The notes beneath the pieces were generated by a model. That model searched no databases. It saw nothing but the letters and a program-made list of their open reading frames with translations, and was not told where the DNA came from. The position numbers and the translations under genes were made by a program. A stretch of DNA of 21,286 nt, taken from the NCBI GenBank assembly GCA_964431545.1, contig CAYSLC010000081.1, positions 1 to 21,286 of the forward strand, read 5' to 3'. This document shows, piece after piece, positions 15,630 through 21,286 of this stretch (the first letter of the stretch is position 1; each line of letters opens with the position of its first letter). The DNA comes from CAYSLC01 sp964431545 (GTDB lineage: Bacteria; Desulfobacterota; Desulfobacteria; Desulfobacterales; JAABSP01).

Positions 15630-16835
15630 TTATTCGACGCCGCCGGCCCGGGCCGCCCCGCCCACTCCGGAACGGCCGGGAAGGGTGAGGACGAAGAACA
15701 GGCCCACGCCGATCAGCATGATGGCCGCGCCGAAGGCGAAGGCGTCGCGCAGTTCGAAGAGGTCCATCATCAGCCCGGCGAAGAGCGATCCCCCCATCAT
15801 GCCCAGGGAGTGGCCCATGGTCATCAGGGCCATGACCGACCCCATGGCGTTGACCCGGTTGCCCTTGCGGACGGCCATGGCCATGAGGGGCGCCATGGAG
15901 ACCCCGCCCCCCATGCCGAAAATGATGTTGGAGACGAAGAGGTCGGAGGGATTTGCGGCCCAGGAGAACGAAGAGACGGCGTAGACGGTGATCAGACCGC
16001 CGGCCGCGGCCATGACCCGTCTGTTGAACCGGTCGGCCAGGTACCCCATGGGGGTCTGGATGGCGCCGCTCACCAGCACCCCCAGCATCACCACCACGCC
16101 GATGGCCGAACTCGACAGGTGGAACGCCGCGTCGGCGAAGACCGGGAGAAACCCCCAGATCATGCCGATGCAGGCGGTGTAGGCGAGCCGAAAAAAAAAG
16201 AGCCCCGCCATCTGCCGGTCGGTGAGGAGCCCCTTCCAGGCGGAATGGTTACGGCTCCGGGAGGTGACCCGCTCCCGGCCGATGGGGGGGAGGAAACAGA
16301 GGCTCATGAAGAATCCCGCCAGGGCCAGCCCCCCCATGCCCAGGAAGGCGGCCGCCATGCTGAACCGGTCGTTGATGGTCCCCCCCAGCACGGGTCCGAT
16401 GCTCAACCCCAAAAAGATCGACATGTTGAACAGCCCCATGGTGACCCCCTCCCGGTCCGGCGTTGTGATATCCCCCACGTAAGCCTGGATCACCGGCATG
16501 AGCATGGCCGAGGCGACCCCCTGGACCAGGCGGAGGAGGATCAGGGTCTCCACGCTTCGGGAGAGGGCGAAGAGGCCGGAGATGACGGCGTAGGAGAGGA
16601 GGCCGGCGAGGATGAAGGGTTTGCGCCCCCGCTCGTCCGATTTCCGGCCGAAATAGGGCAGAAAGATCGTCCGGGAGAGGGAGAAGGCCCCGAAGATCAG
16701 TCCGATATAGAGCCCGCCGGCGCCCAGATCACGGGCGTAGACCGGCAGCAGGGGGACCACGATCCCCACGCCGGTCACCGTGGCGAACAGCGAGAAGAAG
16801 AGGGTGACGAAGATTTTCCGGTCCGATTGTTCCAT
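15630..16835 (-). CDS. MFS transporter (DHA1-like drug/metabolite exporter)
   Basis: A 401-residue inner-membrane protein with about 12 hydrophobic helices. Motif A of the major facilitator superfamily appears after TM2 (FGRKSDERGRKPF, about 54-66), with a second copy in the C-terminal half (GYLADRFNRRVM). This, with GPVLGGTINDRF after TM5, points to the 12-helix proton-antiport exporters (TetA/MdtG-like). The start chosen is ATG 16835 (MEQSDRKIFVTLFFSLF). The frame stays open for 65 codons further upstream, but that extension is proline- and glycine-rich without transporter character. AGG eight nucleotides upstream and a promoter-like element just beyond support 16835. The substrate is unknown. 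The gene stands alone between two plus-strand operons, so a functional link to either is not shown. Confidence 0.9.
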   Translation of the reverse strand: MEQSDRKIFVTLFFSLFATVTGVGIVVPLLPVYARDLGAGGLYIGLIFGAFSLSRTIFLPYFGRKSDERGRKPFILAGLLSYAVISGLFALSRSVETLILLRLVQGVASAMLMPVIQAYVGDITTPDREGVTMGLFNMSIFLGLSIGPVLGGTINDRFSMAAAFLGMGGLALAGFFMSLCFLPPIGRERVTSRSRNHSAWKGLLTDRQMAGLFFFRLAYTACIGMIWGFLPVFADAAFHLSSSAIGVVVMLGVLVSGAIQTPMGYLADRFNRRVMAAAGGLITVYAVSSFSWAANPSDLFVSNIIFGMGGGVSMAPLMAMAVRKGNRVNAMGSVMALMTMGHSLGMMGGSLFAGLMMDLFELRDAFAFGAAIMLIGVGLFFVLTLPGRSGVGGAARAGGVE

Positions 16836-16860
16836 CAAAAAGGCCTGTCCAAAATTTTCT

Positions 16861-16889
16861 AGGATACCAGTTCCGGGTCGATACCACAA
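16861..16889 (-). promoter_or_regulatory. Candidate promoter of the MFS gene
   Basis: Read on the minus strand, TTGTGG (16889-16884), a 17-nt spacer and TATCCT (16866-16861) preceded by TGG form an extended -10 promoter pattern. The expected transcript start lies about 20 nt upstream of the chosen ATG at 16835, which agrees with that start and not the longer frame. Consensus matches are partial. Confidence 0.35.
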
Positions 16890-16931
16890 ATGGGATTTTC
16901 CGCCCCTTCCCTCCAGAGTCTTTTCCGGGGA

Positions 16932-16954
16932 CGCCCGCCTCCCCCCGGCGGGCG
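16932..16954. repeat. GC-rich perfect hairpin between MFS and aap genes
   Basis: CGCCCGCC (16932-16939) and GGCGGGCG (16947-16954) are perfect reverse complements around a 7-nt C-rich loop. No T-tract follows on either strand. It lies in the 338-nt divergent intergenic region (16836-17173), upstream of both genes. It may be an insulator, a regulator site, or simply a product of high GC. Confidence 0.3.
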
Positions 16955-17043
16955 GATCAGGGACCGGCGGCGCGGGCGGCGGCGAACCCGGCGCTTGCAA
17001 ATCCGCCCCGATCATGGTAACAGGATGCATTTATTGGCCGCGC

Positions 17044-17058
17044 CTTCAATGATTGAAG
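17044..17058. promoter_or_regulatory. Candidate operator palindrome upstream of aapJ
   Basis: CTTCAAT-g-ATTGAAG is a perfect 7-bp dyad with a single central base, 115 nt before the aapJ start, in an AT-richer island of otherwise GC-rich sequence. The shape fits the site of a dimeric repressor or activator controlling the importer. A further TTCAAT half-site occurs at about 17095. The regulator is unknown. Confidence 0.4.
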
Positions 17059-17157
17059 ACCCGTTCAGCGGGCGGCGGCCGGGGAAGTTCGCGTTCAATT
17101 TCGGGTCGCAGAGGGCGATCCGATGGGTCGAGATTCGGTAAACCCATAGATACTGAC

Positions 17158-17165
17158 GAGGAGGT
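17158..17165 (+). promoter_or_regulatory. Strong ribosome-binding site of aapJ
   Basis: GAGGAGGT, eight nucleotides before the ATG, is close to the full anti-Shine-Dalgarno complement. It is much stronger than the site of aapQ, which fits a binding protein made in excess over its permeases. Confidence 0.6.
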
Positions 17166-17173
17166 AACAAGAG

Positions 17174-18196
17174 ATGGATCGAATCAAGTTTATGGCGATT
17201 GCGGTGCTGGCGGTTGCCCTGATGGCCCCGGGTTTGGCGGCCGCGGGCGAGACCCTCGACGCGGTCGAGGCCAAGGGGTTCATTCAGGTGGGCGTCAACC
17301 AGGGGCTGTTCGGATTCGGCATCGCCGATGAAAAAGGGGAGTGGAAAGGGCTCGACGTGGACACCGGCCGGGCCATCGCCGCCGCCGTGTTCGGCGACGC
17401 CTCCAAGGTCAAGTTCACGCCGCTGACCGCTGTGCAGCGGTTCACCGCCCTCCAGTCGGGGGAGATCGACGTCCTCTGCCGGAACGCCACCCGAACCCTG
17501 GGCCGGGACACGGCATTGGGGCTCGATTTCGTCCAGGTCAACTACTATGACGGCCAGGGATTTCTGATTCCCAAGAAGCTGGGCGTCAAGAGCGCCAAGG
17601 AGCTGGACGGCGCCACCGTCTGCGTCCTGCCGGGCACCACCACCGAACTCAACGCCGCCGACTTCTTCCGCACCAACGGCATGAAGTGGAAGCCGGTGGT
17701 CATCGAATCGACCCCGGAACTCAACAAGGCCTTCTTCGCCGGCCGGTGCGACTGCATGACCTCGGACATCTCCCAGCTGGCCGGGGTCCGGGCCGTGGCC
17801 CCCAATCCGGACGACTACATGATTCTGCCGGAAGTCATCTCCAAGGAGCCCCTCGCCCCGGCGGTCCGGCACGGTGATCCCGAATGGCGGGACATCGTCG
17901 ACTACGCGGTGTTGGCCATGATCAACGCCGAGGAGCTGGGGATCACGTCCAAAAACGTCGACGAGATGATGAAGAGCAACGATCCGAAGATCCAGCGGTT
18001 CCTGGGGGTCTCCCCCGGCAACGGCAAGGCCCTGGGCCTCGACGAGAAGTGGGCCTACAACATCATCAAGCAGGTGGGCAACTACGGCGAGGTCTTTGCC
18101 CGGAACGTGGGGGTCGACACCCCCTTGAAGCTGGAACGGGGCCTCAATGCCCTGTGGACCGACGGCGGTCTGATGTACTCTCCCCCCTTCAAGTAA
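17174..18196 (+). CDS. aapJ: General L-amino-acid ABC transporter, periplasmic binding protein
   Basis: A 340-residue family-3 solute-binding protein of the AapJ/BztA type. A signal peptide (about 1-25; MAIAVLAVALMAPGLAAA) is followed by ETLDAVEAKGFIQVGVNQGLFGF, the GLDVDTGRAIAAAVFGD block, LQSGEIDVLCRNATRT and the hinge-side motif CDCMTSDISQLAG. The length matches the family. The protein captures polar L-amino acids (glutamate, aspartate and related ones in Rhizobium and Rhodobacter) in the periplasm and delivers them to AapQ/AapM. It is the first gene of aapJQMP, with a strong ribosome site, an upstream palindrome, and a stable hairpin right after its stop that may protect its mRNA. Exact amino-acid specificity cannot be read from sequence. 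Confidence 0.93.
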   Translation: MDRIKFMAIAVLAVALMAPGLAAAGETLDAVEAKGFIQVGVNQGLFGFGIADEKGEWKGLDVDTGRAIAAAVFGDASKVKFTPLTAVQRFTALQSGEIDVLCRNATRTLGRDTALGLDFVQVNYYDGQGFLIPKKLGVKSAKELDGATVCVLPGTTTELNAADFFRTNGMKWKPVVIESTPELNKAFFAGRCDCMTSDISQLAGVRAVAPNPDDYMILPEVISKEPLAPAVRHGDPEWRDIVDYAVLAMINAEELGITSKNVDEMMKSNDPKIQRFLGVSPGNGKALGLDEKWAYNIIKQVGNYGEVFARNVGVDTPLKLERGLNALWTDGGLMYSPPFK

Positions 18197-18203
18197 CCTC
18201 CCG

Positions 18204-18228
18204 GTCGGGGCGGCGCCCCCGCCCCGAC
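18204..18228 (+). terminator. Intercistronic GC hairpin after aapJ
   Basis: GTCGGGGCGG (18204-18213) and CCGCCCCGAC (18219-18228) pair perfectly over 10 bp around a 5-nt loop, starting 7 nt after the aapJ stop. There is no T-tract, so it is more likely an mRNA-stabilising or partial-attenuation hairpin than a full terminator, because aapQ follows in the same operon 20 nt later. Such hairpins are common after binding-protein genes of ABC operons. Confidence 0.6.
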
Positions 18229-18248
18229 GACGCTCGAAGCCCTAGACC

Positions 18249-19436
18249 ATGAAAGACAAGACCGAAGACGGCCCCGGACCCGGGGCCGTCCCCTTCTGGC
18301 TCGATCCGGACAAGCGGGCCGTCCTCTTCCAGATCCTGACCGTCTGCGCGGCCGGCCTGGTGGGATATTACCTGATCACCAATACCCTGGCCAACCTGGA
18401 GCGCCAGTCCATCGCCACCGGGTTCGGCTTCCTCGACAAGGAGTCCTCCTTCGAGATCGGGGAGTCTCTCATCCCGTACTCGGCTTCGGACACCTATGCC
18501 CGGGCCCTCTGGGTGGGCGTGCTCAACACCCTGAAGGTCTCCTTCATCGGGATCATCGTCACCGTGGTGCTGGGGACCATCATCGGCGTCGCCCGGCTCT
18601 CCACCAACTGGCTGGTCTCCAAGATGGCCGCCGTCTACATCGAGGTGCTCCAGGACATCCCGGTCCTGTTGCAGCTCTTCTTCTGGTACGCCATCTTCTA
18701 TCAGACCCTTCCCTCCCCCCGGCAGGCGGTCCACCCGATTCCCGGGGTCTTCTTGAGCAACCGGGGGTTCATGTTCGCGGTCCCCGAGTCCCACCCCGCC
18801 CACCGGTACCTACTGATCTCCCTGGCCGTAGCGGCGGCGGCCGTCTGGCTCCTCCGGCGCTGGGCCAAGCGCCGCCAGGAGAGGACCGGCAAACCGTTCC
18901 CGGTGATCCGGGCCGCCATCGCCATCCTTCTGGGCCTGCCCACGGCGGTCTGGCTCGCCTTCGGCGCCCCCATGGCCATGGACGTGCCGGTGCTCTCGGG
19001 ATTCAACTTCGACGGCGGCGTCACCGTCAGCCCCGAGTTCGGCGCCCTCCTGCTGGGGCTGATCCTGTATACCGCCGCCTTTGTGGCGGAGATCGTCCGG
19101 GCCGGCATCCAGTCGGTGAGCCGGGGGCAGACCGAGGCGGCCCTCTCCCTGGGGCTGCGGTCCGGGCAGATCCTCAACCTGGTGATCCTGCCCCAGGCCC
19201 TGCGGGTGATCATCCCGCCCCTCACCAGCCAGATGCTCAACCTCACCAAGAACAGCTCCCTGGCCATCGCCATCGGCTATCCCGACTTCGTTTCGGTGGC
19301 CAACACCACCATCAACCAGACCGGCCAGGCCATCGAAGGGGTGCTGCTCATCATGCTGGTCTATCTCTGCTTCAGCCTGCTGACATCGCTTTTTATGAAC
19401 TGGTACAACAAGAAGATGGCCTTGGTGGAACGATGA
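18249..19436 (+). CDS. aapQ: General L-amino-acid ABC transporter permease
   Basis: A 395-residue inner-membrane permease of the His/Glu/Gln/Arg family, in the longer form typical of AapQ/BztB. An N-terminal helix (about 22-40) precedes a periplasmic stretch and LNTLKVSFIGIIVTVVLGTI. A hydrophilic and extra-helix insertion lies in the middle (about 150-250). The ATPase-contacting EAA loop, EAALSLGLRSGQILNLVILP, lies at about 296-315. It pairs with AapM to form the membrane channel. The start ATG has only a weak purine-rich site (CGAAG), consistent with lower expression than aapJ. The stop overlaps the aapM start (ATGA), so the two permeases are translated in tandem. Confidence 0.93.
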   Translation: MKDKTEDGPGPGAVPFWLDPDKRAVLFQILTVCAAGLVGYYLITNTLANLERQSIATGFGFLDKESSFEIGESLIPYSASDTYARALWVGVLNTLKVSFIGIIVTVVLGTIIGVARLSTNWLVSKMAAVYIEVLQDIPVLLQLFFWYAIFYQTLPSPRQAVHPIPGVFLSNRGFMFAVPESHPAHRYLLISLAVAAAAVWLLRRWAKRRQERTGKPFPVIRAAIAILLGLPTAVWLAFGAPMAMDVPVLSGFNFDGGVTVSPEFGALLLGLILYTAAFVAEIVRAGIQSVSRGQTEAALSLGLRSGQILNLVILPQALRVIIPPLTSQMLNLTKNSSLAIAIGYPDFVSVANTTINQTGQAIEGVLLIMLVYLCFSLLTSLFMNWYNKKMALVER

Positions 19437-20524
19437 GCGCACAGACCGGAAACCAGAAGGAGGTGAAGCCGCCTGCGGGCCAGGTGGGCCCCATCGGATG
19501 GGCCCGGACCAACCTGTTCAACGGCCCCGTAAACTCCCTGCTGACCCTGGTCACCCTCTTTTTCCTCTGGAAGGTGGCGCCCCCCCTCATCGACTGGTTC
19601 TTCGTGGAGAGCCTCTGGAACTCGGCGGCCGAGGCGTGCCACCAGGCCGGGGGGGCCTGCTGGTCCATCATCACCGCCAACATCCGGTTCATCCTCTTCG
19701 GCCTCTACCCCCATGAACTCCAGTGGCGCCCCCTCACGGCCATGATCATCCTGGTGGCCATGCTCCTCTACAGCCGGAATCGAGCCCACTGGCGGCGGTC
19801 CCTGGGATACGCCTGGGCCGGGGCCCTCTTTGCCATGGGGCTGCTCATGAAGGGGGGGCTCTTCGGGCTCGAACCGGTGGAGAGCACCCGCTGGAGCGGC
19901 CTTCCCCTGACCCTGATGCTCTCGGTCTTCGGGATGGTGGCCGCCTATCCCCTGGGGGTGGTGCTGGCCCTGGGGCGGCGGTCCCGCCTGCCGGCCATCA
20001 AGAGTCTCTGTGTGATCTACATCGAGATGATCCGGGGGGTGCCGCTCATCAGCCTGCTCTTCATGTCCTCGGTGATGTTCCCCCTCTTTCTTCCCGAGGG
20101 GATCACCATCAACAAGATCCTCCGGGCCCAGGCGGCCATCATCCTGTTCACCGCCGCCTACATCGCCGAGGTGGTCCGGGGCGGCCTCCAGGCCATCTCC
20201 CGGGGCCAGTACGAAGCGGCGGAGTCCCTGGGGCTCAACTATTACCAGAAGATGCGGCTGGTGATCCTGCCCCAGGCCCTGAAGATCGTCATCCCGCCCA
20301 CGGTGGGGATCCTGATCTCCGCCTTCAAGGACACCTCCCTGGTGGTGATCATCGCCCTCTACGACCTGCTCAAGACCACCCAATCGGTCCTTTCCAACCC
20401 CAAGTGGATGGCCTTCGCGCCCGAGGCCTACATCTTCATCGCCCTGATCTACTTCATCTGCTGCTACGGCATGTCCAACTACAGCCGACGCCTGGAGAAG
20501 GAGCTGGGCGCCGGCGAACATTAG
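19433..20524 (+). CDS. aapM: General L-amino-acid ABC transporter permease
   Basis: A 363-residue partner permease of AapQ. It starts in the ATGA overlap with aapQ. After a cytoplasmic N-terminus come a first helix (about 36-50), a periplasmic stretch with two cysteines (EACHQAGGACW), further helices from about 85, and the core PLTLMLSVFGMVAAYPLGVV. The EAA loop, EAAESLGLNYYQKMRLVILP, lies at about 261-280, followed by QALKIVIPPTVGILISAFKD. The AapQ/AapM heterodimer carries amino acids across the inner membrane. The stop is followed after 7 nt by aapP, with TTAGGAG spanning the stop codon as its ribosome site. Confidence 0.93.
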   Translation: MSAQTGNQKEVKPPAGQVGPIGWARTNLFNGPVNSLLTLVTLFFLWKVAPPLIDWFFVESLWNSAAEACHQAGGACWSIITANIRFILFGLYPHELQWRPLTAMIILVAMLLYSRNRAHWRRSLGYAWAGALFAMGLLMKGGLFGLEPVESTRWSGLPLTLMLSVFGMVAAYPLGVVLALGRRSRLPAIKSLCVIYIEMIRGVPLISLLFMSSVMFPLFLPEGITINKILRAQAAIILFTAAYIAEVVRGGLQAISRGQYEAAESLGLNYYQKMRLVILPQALKIVIPPTVGILISAFKDTSLVVIIALYDLLKTTQSVLSNPKWMAFAPEAYIFIALIYFICCYGMSNYSRRLEKELGAGEH

Positions 20525-20531
20525 GAGACCC

Positions 20532-21286
20532 ATGAACGACCCGACAGCCGACACCCCCGACGTACCGGAAGCCGAACTCGATGCGCCGATCATCCGAATC
20601 ATCGACATGCACAAGTGGTTCGGCGATTTCCACGTCCTCCAGGAGATCAACCTCACCGTCAGGCGCCAGGAACGGATCGTGATCTGCGGCCCCTCCGGCT
20701 CCGGGAAGTCGACCCTGATCCGGTGCATCAACCGGCTGGAGGAGCACCAGCGGGGCCGGATCATCGTCGACGATATCGAGCTGACCAACAACATCAAGAA
20801 CATCGAGAAGATCCGGACCGAAGTGGGGATGGTCTTCCAGCACTTCAACCTCTTCCCCCACCTGACCATCGTGGAGAACCTCACCCTGGGCCCCATCTGG
20901 GTCCGGAAGGTCCCCAAGACCGAGGCCGAGGAGATCGCCATGTACTACCTGGAGAAGGTCAAGATCGCCGAGCAGGCGGACAAGTACCCCGGGCAGCTCT
21001 CCGGCGGACAGCAGCAGCGGGTGGCCATCGCCCGGAGCCTGTGCATGAAGCCGAAGGTGATGCTCTTCGACGAGCCCACCTCGGCCCTCGACCCGGAGAT
21101 GGTCAAGGAGGTGCTCGACGTGATGATCAGCCTTGCCGAGGAGGGGATGACCATGATCGTGGTGACCCACGAGATGGGCTTTGCCAAGAGCGTGGCACAC
21201 CGGGTCCTCTTCATGGATTTCGGCAAGGTCCTGGAGGAGAACACCCCGGACGATTTCTTCAACAACCCCCGCCACGAACGGACCCG
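20532..21286 (+). CDS. aapP: Amino-acid ABC transporter ATP-binding protein (3'-truncated)
   Basis: The frame is open to the right edge: 251 codons are visible and the family is usually about 240-260 residues, so only a few codons are missing. Seen are Walker A GPSGSGKST (53-61), Q-loop Q103 in VFQHFNLFPH, signature LSGGQQQRVAIARSL (156-170), Walker B VMLFDEPTSALD (176-187) and switch H213 in VTHEMGFA. This is the polar-amino-acid importer ATPase that powers AapQ/AapM. The ATG at 20532 has AGGAG six nucleotides upstream, overlapping the aapM stop. Relative to short homologues, the N-terminus carries about 20 extra acidic, proline-rich residues before IIRIIDMHKWFG, as is common in AapP. Confidence 0.93.
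   Translation, partial: MNDPTADTPDVPEAELDAPIIRIIDMHKWFGDFHVLQEINLTVRRQERIVICGPSGSGKSTLIRCINRLEEHQRGRIIVDDIELTNNIKNIEKIRTEVGMVFQHFNLFPHLTIVENLTLGPIWVRKVPKTEAEEIAMYYLEKVKIAEQADKYPGQLSGGQQQRVAIARSLCMKPKVMLFDEPTSALDPEMVKEVLDVMISLAEEGMTMIVVTHEMGFAKSVAHRVLFMDFGKVLEENTPDDFFNNPRHERT

Noticed and set aside
16836..17030. N-terminal extension of the MFS transporter to 17030
   Set aside because: The added 65 residues are proline- and glycine-rich without transporter features, and the promoter candidate and AGG site favour the ATG at 16835.
1..21286. CRISPR arrays, tRNA or rRNA genes, insertion sequences
   Set aside because: No regularly spaced direct repeats, no clover-leaf or rRNA-like sequence, and no transposase-like protein were seen.

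Overview
The window is a stretch of a high-GC bacterial chromosome and most likely comes from a Desulfobacterota (former Deltaproteobacteria) member. That placement is inference. It rests on a secreted protein whose C-terminal dockerin-like repeat has the GDVN...DAI..LQ / ADVD...IG..EAIY.LQ wording common in that phylum, plus a strongly GC-biased third codon position in most genes. A TonB-dependent receptor shows the cell is Gram-negative. No rRNA, tRNA, insertion sequence, CRISPR array or phage gene was seen.

Layout. (1) 1-992: the 3' end of a secreted multidomain protein (probable Calx-beta end, PPC-like region, thioredoxin-like domain with a single motif cysteine, dockerin). Its GC is visibly lower than that of its neighbours. 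(2) 7126-1021, minus strand: a compact five-gene operon encoding two tandem paralogous B12-domain radical SAM proteins, a GNAT acetyltransferase, an unrecognised conserved protein and a GH3-family acyl-adenylating amide synthetase. Junctions are 20- or 17-nt overlaps or 7- to 13-nt gaps. This looks like an uncharacterised small-molecule or lipid-conjugate pathway and is the best candidate here for a new system. (3) 7421-7991: a lower-GC DUF433/DUF5615 toxin-antitoxin pair behind a plausible promoter and operator. (4) 8253-15613, plus strand: an envelope-signalling operon with a TonB-dependent receptor, a soluble REC-PAS-kinase-REC hybrid, a periplasmic YfiR-family (DUF4154) protein and a membrane hybrid kinase (CHASE8-like, HAMP, kinase, REC, REC, HPt). 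(5) 16835-15630, minus strand: an MFS exporter. (6) 17174 to the window end: aapJQMP, a general L-amino-acid ABC importer, with a GC hairpin between aapJ and aapQ. aapP runs off the right edge only a few codons before its expected end.

How the parts work together. In region 4 the receptor, the periplasmic YfiR-like protein and the periplasmic sensor of the second kinase could form an outer-membrane-to-cytoplasm signalling route ending in REC/HPt phosphorelay modules; no output regulator is encoded in the window. Region 6 is a complete amino-acid uptake system: binding protein, two permeases and an ATPase. Region 2 joins radical carbon chemistry (two radical SAM proteins) to acyl activation and amide formation (GH3) and acyl transfer (GNAT). 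Its product cannot be deduced from sequence alone.
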